The notes beneath the pieces are model-generated. The model was not told the DNA's origin, ran no database searches, and saw nothing but the letters and a program-made list of their open reading frames with translations. Shown here piece after piece: positions 42,741-51,675 of a stretch of 51,675 bases of DNA (the first letter of the stretch is position 1; every line of letters starts with the position of its first letter). The position numbers and the translations under genes were made by a program. Source of the stretch: Asterionellopsis glacialis (Eukaryota; Bacillariophyta; Plagiogrammaphyceae; Rhaphoneidales; Asterionellopsidaceae); assembly GCA_014885115.2 (NCBI GenBank), contig WKLE02001311.1:2932-54606 (forward strand). Reading direction: 5' to 3'.

Positions 42741-44279
42741 ATGGAACAACCTTATCCATTCTTCCAATCTACAAGAGAAACGGTATCCTCTGAGTCATAC
42801 TCTGGTACACGTACCATTCGTAACAGAAGTACGAGGAGGAACGTAAGAAGCATAAGAAAAAAAAGAGCGATTCTACTAATGTGGGCATCGACGGCAGCAG
42901 CAGCTGCTGCATGTGTACCTTTTGTTCAAGGGACGCGTAATACTTGTTCTAGGCGCATGATTCGTCATGCTGTACCAGCATTTACGACAATAAGAAGAAG
43001 GTCCCATCATTGCGTTTTTCGTAATAGTCATCTCCGTCCAACCAAACTATCTCGATTTGCTTCTTCTATAGAAAATAGTAGTCATTTACAGCAACAAGAG
43101 CCAGAACATGACCATAATGATGACAGTGAACAAGCGCAATCGCAATCGCAACCTCCATTACTAGATCCATCTGATTTTGTCATGGAACTTCCAAAGTCGT
43201 TATCGCCATCGGCAGCCATGGAATTCAAAAAATGTCCACAGTCCTATTTATTTCAATACATTTATAAATTGAAACAACCAACCAATCAAGCCTTGGTCAA
43301 GGGGTCCATGTGTCATGAAGCCTTGGAACAAATTTTTGATTTACCACCACAAGATAGAACACTTGAAAATTTACAAAATTTATTCCGTTGTGCATGGGCC
43401 AAGATACGGAATGATGAACCCTATCAACATTTATTTGATACTAGTCACCAGCAGTCGGCGGTAGCAAGTACTACTGATAATGATGATAGTAGTAGTGGTC
43501 AAGGACCATCTTGGGATATACAACAAGAAATCAAATGGGGAAAAGAAGCTTTACAGCTATTAGAAAATTATATTCAAATAGAAGATCCATCTCTGATTGA
43601 ACATCCTAATCCACATAAACGTGAAATGTGGTTACATCAACATTTAACATTGGATCCTACACAAGGTGTGACGGGATATACTGCCCCTACGCTTACCGCC
43701 CAAGGCAACAATAACAACGCCAATGATAATGGCAGTGTGGAATCAACAACACCATCCACATTTTATGTTCGCGGAATTGTGGATCGTTTAGATATGATAC
43801 GACTACCATCATCACCTCAACAAGTTGGATTACGTATTGTAGATTATAAAACAGGTAAAGCACCTAACTTTAAATATTCACCGAGAATGAATGAAGAAAT
43901 TGCGGAAGAAGCATTTTATCAATTAAAAATATATGCCTTGTTGTTACGTGAACGAGAGGCAAAGCTCAAACATAAGAATGGTAATTCCACATTTTCGACT
44001 ACTGCAGCAACGCCATTGTTGCCATTGCAATCCTTACGGTTGTTATATTTAAATTCAGAATCAGGTACAGCACAGTATTTAGATATGGATTTAGGTGAAA
44101 CACAATATGAACGTGATATTATATTGCAAGAAATACATCAAGATTTAGCAAAGGTATGGACTGACATTCAAGAATTGGTACAAACTCAAAATCCAAAAGC
44201 ATTCCAACATTGTGATCGTAAATTTTGTTATTGTCATACGTGCCGACCTAAATTTATACCAGGAACACTTGCGGAATAA
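42741..44279 (+). CDS. PD-(D/E)XK nuclease, RecB/Cas4-like type with Cys cluster
   Basis: A 512-residue protein whose residues about 145-505 form a RecB-family exonuclease domain acting on DNA. Motifs are LSPSAAMEFKKCPQSYLF, then KGSMCHEALEQIF (His192), GIVDRLD (D348) and VDYKTGK (D368, K370), followed by AFYQLKIYALLL, the QxxxY helix. Cysteines C165 and the C-terminal C491, C496, C498 and C501 sit where relatives hold a 4Fe-4S cluster, but their spacing is not the standard one. Residues 1-140 are poorly conserved: a basic stretch, then a hydrophobic LLMWASTAAAAAACVPF (about 45-62) and Arg/His-rich sequence, suggesting organelle or secretory targeting. If translation began at Met47 (42879) this would be an N-terminal signal. 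I cannot decide between the two starts. Low-complexity inserts lie at about 230-255 and 320-340. Single exon. Confidence 0.85.
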   Translation: MEQPYPFFQSTRETVSSESYSGTRTIRNRSTRRNVRSIRKKRAILLMWASTAAAAAACVPFVQGTRNTCSRRMIRHAVPAFTTIRRRSHHCVFRNSHLRPTKLSRFASSIENSSHLQQQEPEHDHNDDSEQAQSQSQPPLLDPSDFVMELPKSLSPSAAMEFKKCPQSYLFQYIYKLKQPTNQALVKGSMCHEALEQIFDLPPQDRTLENLQNLFRCAWAKIRNDEPYQHLFDTSHQQSAVASTTDNDDSSSGQGPSWDIQQEIKWGKEALQLLENYIQIEDPSLIEHPNPHKREMWLHQHLTLDPTQGVTGYTAPTLTAQGNNNNANDNGSVESTTPSTFYVRGIVDRLDMIRLPSSPQQVGLRIVDYKTGKAPNFKYSPRMNEEIAEEAFYQLKIYALLLREREAKLKHKNGNSTFSTTAATPLLPLQSLRLLYLNSESGTAQYLDMDLGETQYERDIILQEIHQDLAKVWTDIQELVQTQNPKAFQHCDRKFCYCHTCRPKFIPGTLAE

Positions 44280-44832
44280 TCCATTAAAGAAATTTTAATG
44301 CAGTAACAAAAGGAAGTCTCTAGAGAGTGTATACAGACCTCCATGGTAAACTAGAAAGAAAAATTGGGAAGAAGAAACATGCTTTCCAGAAATGTTCCGA
44401 GAGAGCTGTGAGAAGTACAAAGTCATAGAAACATGACGATCAAGTTCAAAGTAAAGAAGATTTGGAAAAGAAATGGCACTATATAATCTTGTTGTACATT
44501 ACAAGTAATCCCCAGTTACAGTCTAATCTATTTTATTTTAAACGCAACGCCCCCGCACTCACTCAAAGTAGGTTGAAACACAACCCATATGCACACACCA
44601 TTCATGTACAAGCATCAGATAATTTCCTTTGCTCTGATGAGTCTGCAATTGAATGATGATGTACGTGTATGTAGTGACACAAGCTATTTTACTTTAACGA
44701 ATCTTGTTAGTTACAATTTCGAACTATGTACGCTGCTAATCTATTTTTTGAAAATCCATGATACCGTGAGCGTTCATAAAGTAGAACCAAACGAACTTAT
44801 CACACATCGTCATCATCGTACAGAAGAAAAAG
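44280..44832. other. Convergent intergenic region
   Basis: AT-rich 3' flanks of two convergent genes. ORFs at 44462-44894 are short and have no recognisable features. Confidence 0.4.
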
Positions 44833-46212
44833 CTAACGAAATCCGGTTGAAACACTCAAGTGACGATTGGTGCTTCGTAGTTTACGAGAATTGAGTGTTT
44901 TTGGCGTCGATACTCCACCATGGCTGCTGTTGCTACGACTTGTAGGTTTTTTCTTCTGGTGTATTTCTTCAGGTGATGGAAGTGATTGGAATGAACTCCT
45001 ATAATGGTTGGATTTTCTATTCTTTGTGCTCTTGATAGAATTGTTGTGTTTTTGAGGTTGACAAAGTGTCGGATCAATGTTGTTGATATTATTATTCCCT
45101 CCATAATACCCTTGACCTTTGGATGACACGTGCTTCTGAAGTCCCTTCTTTTTGGTACTGTTGTTGTGGTTGCAGTTGTGGTTGTTGCTGTTCATAGTAT
45201 TTGTTCGATTATTCAACACTTTTCGACCTTTGGTACCTGCGTCTGTCGAAGAAGACTTCTCACCTTTCTGTGACGTTGGTGACTGTCCCTTTATGACGAT
45301 GGTCGATGGCATTTTATGATTAATATTTTCATTTTCATCAACTGGCGGTTTGATTACACTAGTTGGCAACTTGAGAACAACTTCCTCTACAGAAATTGGA
45401 GACACAGCTTCTTTCTTAACTTTCATTTCCATCTTGCTCTCTTCCTCCTCCTCCTCTTCAAAAACATCTTGTAAACTGCTCAATGACGATCTTTGTTTAT
45501 TGAATGGAGTTGATGGTGGCATAGTACTAGACGGATTCAATAAGTTCAAATTTTTAATTTCAGGTGAAGATGTTGCAAGAATTGTGAAAGGAAGTTTCTT
45601 TTGCAAGGAATAAGGGCTCCTTCTAGATGTCTTTGGAGAAGTCGCTGGCGTTGCAGGTATAGAGCATGAATAGTTATTTTCTCCAAGTATTGTTTTCGTA
45701 CTGCTAATGGAAGTAGGAGAAAGATCGAAAGCACGAATTTCGGGTGATGACAGTGCATAAAATCGAACACGTTGTGGTTGTAGAGGCGTCATGGACGTTG
45801 CCATTTTCATTAATTCTTCCATGGGTGTTACTTTTGTAGTCGATGTTACGTTTCTTTCGGTTCGTGAACTTGCAAGGGTACTCGAAGGTGAACAAAGTGA
45901 CAGAACTGTACCCTGAGGCGAGTGAAGTGACAGAGATTGTCTATTCTCACTCTGACAATCGATATTGTTGCAGCTATTGCTGCACCCTATGTCCAATACA
46001 TTATCAGTAATATTATCCTTCATTTTGAAAAATGCTGTGCTACAACAATCTTTAATTTTAGAAGAGTTGTCTCTATCCGAAGTTATTGTGATATCGAGTT
46101 GCTTAGTTTCGACGCGGAGCGCTATGATGATGATGTCTTCTACTCTATAAAAATTAGAATTTGACACTGTGTTACTGTCTATTCGATTTCCGGATTTTGT
46201 GCATACATGCAT
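44833..46212 (-). CDS. Hypothetical disordered protein with 'SSPEI' repeats
   Basis: A 459-residue ORF from the ATG at 46212. I do not recognise it. It is almost entirely low-complexity and Ser/Thr/Pro/Asn-rich. Two short copies of one motif occur: VRFYALSSPEIRAFDLSP (about 148-165) and FTILATSSPEIKNLNLLNPS (about 208-227), suggesting linear docking or phosphorylation motifs (many SP/TP sites). A Glu run (about 250-256) precedes a Lys-rich stretch. The last 130 residues are strongly basic with Asn/His repeats, compatible with nuclear or nucleic-acid binding. No signal peptide or transmembrane helix. The true start could be internal, for instance near PMEELMKMATSM (about 130), where the more conserved-looking part begins. 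Confidence 0.6.
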   Translation of the reverse strand: MHVCTKSGNRIDSNTVSNSNFYRVEDIIIIALRVETKQLDITITSDRDNSSKIKDCCSTAFFKMKDNITDNVLDIGCSNSCNNIDCQSENRQSLSLHSPQGTVLSLCSPSSTLASSRTERNVTSTTKVTPMEELMKMATSMTPLQPQRVRFYALSSPEIRAFDLSPTSISSTKTILGENNYSCSIPATPATSPKTSRRSPYSLQKKLPFTILATSSPEIKNLNLLNPSSTMPPSTPFNKQRSSLSSLQDVFEEEEEEESKMEMKVKKEAVSPISVEEVVLKLPTSVIKPPVDENENINHKMPSTIVIKGQSPTSQKGEKSSSTDAGTKGRKVLNNRTNTMNSNNHNCNHNNSTKKKGLQKHVSSKGQGYYGGNNNINNIDPTLCQPQKHNNSIKSTKNRKSNHYRSSFQSLPSPEEIHQKKKPTSRSNSSHGGVSTPKTLNSRKLRSTNRHLSVSTGFR

Positions 46213-46949
46213 GAATGACCAAGCTCGTGGAGTTTCTCCTGTTGAAATGCCTTTTTTCTCAAGACAGCTGAGAAAAATGTGTTGTAGACTCCGAATCGTC
46301 GTTTTTGTTACAACGGTAGGATTTTAAGACGAAAGTATTTATTGAAAACGTTAAAAAAGGACGATCATGTTGTTCATAGGATTTTATGAAAAAATACTTT
46401 ATAATGAAAATCAATGAGTACATAATTGGATGTATATATATGTGTATACATATCATAGTTTTTAAGGGTTAAGGCGCATTATAGTTTCATTACAATTCTA
46501 CCGTTATCAGAACAGTATTATGTAAAAAGAGTAGGCCTTCGGTCTATCGAGAATGAGAGTGCTCCCATACTTAAGTGATTTCTAACGGCCATTGACCGAA
46601 TAATTTGTCTTAGATAGAGGAAAACATATTAGAGAAACTAAGATAAAAATACTAAGATTATTGTTTAAAAAATTATTATATTTGTCTATTATAATACTTT
46701 ATAGAGGTATCACGAGTACTGCAACGGTACAATAGGACTAGGAAAAGGTCCTACCCTTAGGACATACAGTATGTCTGGGACCTAGGTCCTACAGGTATAA
46801 TAATACGAATCACGTTACCCACTGTTTGAGGCCTTCGTAGTACTGTAATCCTAGTCCTCTCTCTAGAGTACAGAGAGGACTTATCTCTTATCTACCATCA
46901 TGGGACATAATTTGAATCTCTAAAACTATTCTTTATCTGTCCCAATAAC
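46213..46949. other. Intergenic, with CTAG island at the border of the CpG-poor block
   Basis: No gene. At 46730-46881 lies a dense set of 'ctaggtcct', 'cctctctctagag' and related words. It includes a perfect palindrome GGACCTAGGTCC (about 46779-46790) and GACATAC/GTATGTC (about 46763-46777). This island sits directly before the point where CpG almost disappears. Confidence 0.5.
46730..46881. repeat. CTAG-rich palindromic island
   Basis: Same vocabulary as the island at 10088-10215: aggactagg, ggacctaggtcc, tcctagtcctctctctagag. At least two perfect short palindromes are visible. It marks the left edge of the 46.95-51.7 kb block. Confidence 0.7.
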
Positions 46950-49900
46950 TTATTTTCATTTTCATTGCAGATGCTTTGATTTTCCTTTTATACGTGTTGA
47001 TCTGAATCTTCCCCAGACAGCAGTGTTTTTTATGTTTGTTTCGGAGGAGTTTGATGGGTTTTAAAAAAGGGTAGATTTTATGGTTCATCTTCATCTTCCC
47101 ATGTGATGCCCTTTGGTGCCCTCTTTTGTGCTATTGACATCACCTGTAGTATTTAATTTATTTGGGGGGTGTATGGTGTGGATGATTTGTCCTTTAACAC
47201 CAAAAAACATGAAGATTTAGAAGGAGGAGGAGAAGAATGCAGTATTTTTATATACTGGCTGTTGTCAGCAAATGATGGTACATACTCGTGTGGTGGGGCA
47301 CTAGGAGTATATTCATTGAAACTGTGGTAGTCTGAACTTTTCCATTTTGGGGCTCAACAAATGTATTACTCTTGTGTATATTTTTATTGTTGATGTTTTA
47401 TTTGTCAAATGGCATTTATACCCACTTTGTTTTTTTGTCTTTGGAATAGCTACTAGAACAGCTGCAAACCATGTAGTATTTTTCATGATGCCCTGACATC
47501 ACACACATATTTCTTTGTTTTTACAATATTTTGTGGGAACCTCCTTAGGTGGTTGATGAGACATATTTTCATATAGTGTTGCACTTCTTTTCTTGTCTTG
47601 GTTGTTCTATCAGCTAGAATTGATCTAACACCAATCTAATGATACTGTTGCAGGTTGGGGATTAACCATTAGGATGAATATGAATGATTCATAATAATAT
47701 ACTGTGGGATACTTTATTAAAAAATAACCAACAATCATCCTGTAAGATCCCTACCCACCACCAATCAACTTGAAGATGAAGATATGGTGGTGAAAATGAA
47801 AAGTATCATGGTTGATTGCTGTTATCTGGTGTTCTTGTGTATTTTCTGTTATTGTTATCTGATACTGAGAGTTGATAGTACATGTGGTGGAACAAACTTT
47901 TGGTATCCTAAATAAGAAGCTATAATAAATCCATACTCCAATAATCATTCAAAATGTTACTTGGAGCTTACAATGCAGCAATTGATCAGCAATTGCTTGC
48001 TTCAAGTTAAAATTCTACTATCAATTATACCTGCTCTATTTTTATATTTTTCTACTTCATTTGAAGATGCAGCAATGGCATACAAGCAGTATTAAAGTAA
48101 GAGTTTGATTCTCTATTTATAATGAAGGGAAAATTTACTTTGTTGCAACATGCAACAGCCAAATTATACCAATCAGAGTCATAGGAGTATCAAATGTTTT
48201 CTGAGAATATTACTACCATATAGTAGTATCATGCATCGTGTACCTAGTCCCTGTGCTGGAAGAAATTACACCAACAAGCAAGAATTCAGAAATACTTTTT
48301 CATGACTACCATATCATATGAATTAAGTAGTACAGTATTCTATTTTATCATTTATTGCTTTAGTGAAATGAAATGCAGAAAAATGCACTGTAGTTTAACA
48401 TCAAATGGAAAAACATATGTTGCTAAATTCTTTTTGAATCACTTGTTAAAACACATGGTTCAGGATTTTACATGAAACCATTTAACATGGCTTGTGTAAT
48501 GTATTGCCATATGACTTTTACATGATGTGTCACTACTTGTTTTTAGTCATTTTGTGGTGTTGCCAATGATGTGGCTCTTTTTTAGCAGCTGTGCACAGGA
48601 CTATCATACACATTTCCTATTAACTTAAAAGAGATCATGATGATATGATGAATATGTTGTTCATCATTACCATTACCCTTTTTCTACATGCATCATGAAC
48701 AATTAAAAAACTTCACAGCACTTATTTGTGATTTATGAGGAAATGATAACAAGTAGCATCTTTTGTATTATCATCAAACAAAAGTTCATGATATAAATTT
48801 TACTTGTCAAAAATCAAATTTTATTGTGAAATGGATACAACAAGAACTTGTTTGGCCAAAGTATTTGTGCATTAAATTTGAATAGATTCTGAATATAAAA
48901 CCAAACAGGCAGTCAAATTTGCTAGAGAAGTAGATAGCTCTGTATTTCCTTGTGGAAGATGGGTGTTATTGTTATTGTTTGTCATTATATCTTCCCTTGA
49001 CAACAGTAATTCCAGTATAACCAAAAATTTATGGAATCTATGCAAGCTTAGTTTTAATCATGATAGACAAAGGTTGTCTCTTTGACTTCTTAGATTGACA
49101 ATTCCATCATTAAGGGTTTGCATGGATTTTTTTGCTGCTCTTTTGATATTTATTTTGTATGTTTTTAGAGGCCATGATTAATGGGAATTCAAATTGTGAT
49201 TTTTAACTCTTTTGAGATTAAGAAAGGCTGTTGTATCATAAATAAAATTTCAGGTTTGATTGCTGTTCAGGTGTAATTTATACAAGGCTGTCCTTGTCTT
49301 CATTCCTCATTAATATTAAAACAAGTTGAAAATTGTGTCAAGCTGGTGGAAGAAAACATAAAAATCCAAATGGTGAAGACACAAAAGAAAATGGATGAAG
49401 AGATTCAGTTTTGAAAATAAGTTTCTTCCATCTAGAGACAATAGATTTAAAACATAGAAAACTGGAAAAGTTGTAGAAAACAAAGTTGTACTATGTAAGA
49501 GATTAGAAGAAATTCACTTCTTCTTGGCTATGTACAGCTTTAATAGTAGTATGAAAGAAAAATACCACAGCAAGAACAAATCAAGGAAGCATTCTTCCCA
49601 AAATCAAGACAGCCAAGTGAAAAAAGAAGTCCTCTTAGCTCAAAATATCTGTTGCTCAATTGATTCCTAAGACGTTTGTCATTTTAGTTTTTCTATGGTC
49701 CATCAAAGATAAACAATCTGCCTGTTCCTGTTCTTGTATCACCCAACACCATCATTAGTATACCAATGTTTTACTAGTTCAATCCACCAAACAACAAACA
49801 ACCAAAATTGTATCCTTGCTTCTTTGATCCAAACACCAATACTAATTGATGTATTCTCCTATTTAAATTGGAAGATAATTTGGTATTCTAGCACTAGAAT

Positions 49901-51675
49901 TGTTGAAGATAATGTTAATGTTGATCTTTGTTGAGGAGGAGGCACATCCGCTAACAAACAGAAGAAGTATTTGATTTTGCTCTTATTAAAACTAACTTTT
50001 TGCATAGATTTTTAGACAGCAGCACTTCATTACTGCAAATTTTACGATGCCTATATAGTTTGTAGAATTAATTGTTACCAGTAGGGAAAAGGGTGACCCC
50101 CTTGGTCCTTTCAGTTGGTTCCCATTAAGAAATTGGAAATTGAAAAAGTCATACAATGAACAACTTTTACCTTCATAGGTTGCAGTGCTTTTTTAATCAA
50201 CAAGTTGCTTTAAAGTGGGAATAATTTGATTTTTTTATTCCTAGTTTTTAAAATCACATGATAAAACCAATACCATGGCTATTTCAGTGGGTTTCCTAAG
50301 AGAAAATGTAAGTCAAAGCAGTTGGACTATTGCCTTTCAGTCTATAATTTCTAAAACAAGTTACCATGTTTTATTCTGCATTTGTGGTTACTAGAGAAGA
50401 AAAAAAAACAAGAAAGAAAAGCAACACCATGGCCTTTTGGGTGGGATGTCAAAAGTAGATAGGATAAGTTCAAGCTGTAACAAACTATATTTTACCATCT
50501 AAAACAGGTTAATATAAAATGCTTGTCTAAAGGCAGGAAGTGTTTGGATCATGGTGTACATTAGAAAATGTTACTTCACAAATATGACAATATCTCATTT
50601 ACAATCAACAACCATAGATTAACAAGAATGTCTTTTTCCAACAAGGAGCCTTCATGGGGATATTTTAATTTGAACTTTTCATTTTTCTAAGTTGCAATAT
50701 CATGAATCTTGTATGTATAAGACAAAGAAGGCAATACCATGGATATTTTAGTTGATTCCAATTGGGAAAAAGCAAGTTCAAGAAGTCAGATGATATTCAT
50801 TTTTACAAGCATAATAGGTTTCAGTGTTTTTTCTTCTTCACAGCAAGATGAAGATGCATGCATGAGAATATTTTCATCTAAGCATTTCTTGTTACACTCT
50901 AGAGATTGTTTGGATATCTGCAAAATAATTATGGTCATTTCAATTGGTTTCCATTGGGAAAATGTAAGTTCAAGAATTCAGACAATTCATTTTATCATCA
51001 CAAATACAAGGTACATCTGACATTTTTGTTGCAGGTAGATTTTGGAATTATCTTGTACTACCAATACAGCAGGTTAGTTCATTGGGATGCCATTGAAGAA
51101 ATATGAGCTCAAAATCTTTTATAGTAACAATGCATTTTGCAATCAAGAAGTGGATAAGAAGGCACTTTCATGGGGATATTTACTTCAAACTTTTTCATGT
51201 TCCTAGAATGTAAAATTATCTTGTATTAACAAGAAAAAGATAATACCATGTGGAGATTATATTTTCTTACCTTGACAGGAAGAGAAATTTCAAGAAGTGA
51301 GATGATAATGTATTTCACCACAATAAATAATTTTCAATGTTTGAAACAGTGTCTTCAGGAAAATAATATTTTACCTTAAAGCTTTTCTTGTTACTAGATT
51401 GTAGCATTATTTTGTACTACCAAGAAAAAGGCAATATCATGGTCATTTTAGCATGTTGGCATTTGGAAGAAGCAAGTTCATGAGTAAGACAATGAATTTT
51501 TTGTCATCATGAATGTGTTTCAAAGTTTTTTCCACCAAGGTGTCTTCATGGAAATATTTTAATTTGATTTTTTCTGTTGCTAGATTGTGTAAAAATATCA
51601 AACTTTTGTTGTTGTTGTTCTAGAGGAGGTATCCACCATCAAAATCATGTTTGTTTGTTGCCCAAGGACTTAACC
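46950..51675. other. AT-rich, CpG-depleted, gene-free block
   Basis: About 4.7 kb with no ORF over 93 codons and no recognisable gene. By eye I find only seven CpG dinucleotides (about 46993, 47042, 47287, 48237, 49673, 49949, 50045), with none from 50046 to the window end. TG and CA are plentiful. The neighbouring genes have normal CpG. From about 50.0 kb it consists of degenerate tandem repeats (separate entry). Long-term cytosine methylation with deamination is the simplest explanation. Old transposon or satellite DNA is the likely content. It continues beyond the window. Confidence 0.75.
50040..51600 (+). repeat. Degenerate tandem repeat array, unit about 130-200 bp
   Basis: A recurring block can be followed at about 50100, 50270, 50424, 50735, 50931, 51062, 51241 and 51431. 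Each copy begins near 'aataccatgg.tattt.agttg', then 'attgggaaaa.gcaagttcaagaa', then a 'tcattttt..catca' stretch, 'gtttcagtgtttttt', 'aaggtgtcttcatggggatat', 'ttaatttgaacttttc', and closes with 'gctagattgtag.attatcttgta' and 'ctaccaagaaaaaggcaa'. Spacing varies from about 130 to 310 bp, the longest probably holding two eroded copies. No coding potential is shared between copies. The array is still recognisable at the window end and may continue. Confidence 0.75.

Noticed and set aside
46950..51675. Coding exons or a decayed pol in the AT-rich block
   Set aside because: All frames are frequently stopped, the longest ORFs (49734-49934, 50739-51020) fall on repeat units that are not conserved as protein, and no integrase or reverse transcriptase motif is visible.
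1..51675. CRISPR array, phage defence or bacterial operon
   Set aside because: The genes have spliceosomal introns and eukaryotic targeting signals, and there are no regularly spaced identical repeats. The RecB/Cas4-like nuclease has no Cas neighbours.

Overview
The window is nuclear DNA of a eukaryote, most likely a diatom or a close stramenopile relative. The evidence is short GT-AG introns (93-206 nt) in five otherwise compact genes, a decayed gene carrying the stramenopile-type 'GRGG' domain (the family I know as DUF6824), a precursor with a diatom-like 'NA-FCP' signal cleavage context, a copia-like Gag remnant, and Asn/Ser/His/Gln-rich low-complexity inserts in conserved enzymes. I cannot name the species.

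Layout: 1-3.0 kb holds a frameshifted copia-like gag remnant (minus) and intergenic DNA. 3.0-8.6 kb is one uninterrupted gene for an ankyrin-repeat/pseudokinase protein. 8.7-9.8 kb (minus) encodes a secreted Cys-rich, probably GPI-anchored protein, and 10.6-11.5 kb (minus) an unknown protein. 12.7-16.1 kb is proton-translocating NAD(P) transhydrogenase (3 exons). 17.0-17.6 kb is a small plastid/thylakoid-type precursor. 18.0-19.3 kb (minus) is a 3-hydroxyisobutyryl-CoA hydrolase-type enzyme ending in SKL. 19.8-21.1 kb (minus) is a DUF6824 pseudogene with an internal duplication. 21.7-23.5 kb is an Oxa1-type insertase (2 exons). 25.4-29.4 kb is polynucleotide phosphorylase (5 exons). 31.5-34.4 kb is a two-pass receptor-type guanylyl cyclase (3 exons). 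35.2-37.3 kb has two small, possibly related ORFs. 38.4-40.4 kb (minus) is an SLC10/BASS-type transporter whose intron contains a run of 48 N. 42.7-44.3 kb is a PD-(D/E)XK (RecB-type) nuclease, and 44.8-46.2 kb (minus) a disordered unknown protein. 46.95-51.7 kb has no genes, is very AT-rich and almost free of CpG, and ends in a degenerate tandem array with a unit of about 130-200 bp.

Several genes point to mitochondria (transhydrogenase, Oxa1, probably PNPase), but they are separate transcription units on both strands. I see no operon-like or pathway clustering. The most unusual signals are not in the genes. Two CpG-depleted blocks, one over the retroelement remnant and one over the repeat-bearing right end, look like footprints of cytosine methylation. 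Intergenic DNA also carries repeated islands of CTAG- and GTAC-centred palindromes, and there is a 23-bp near-perfect hairpin upstream of the PNPase gene. Coordinates, splice sites and residue numbers were derived by hand. Family assignments come from recognised motifs, not from database searches.
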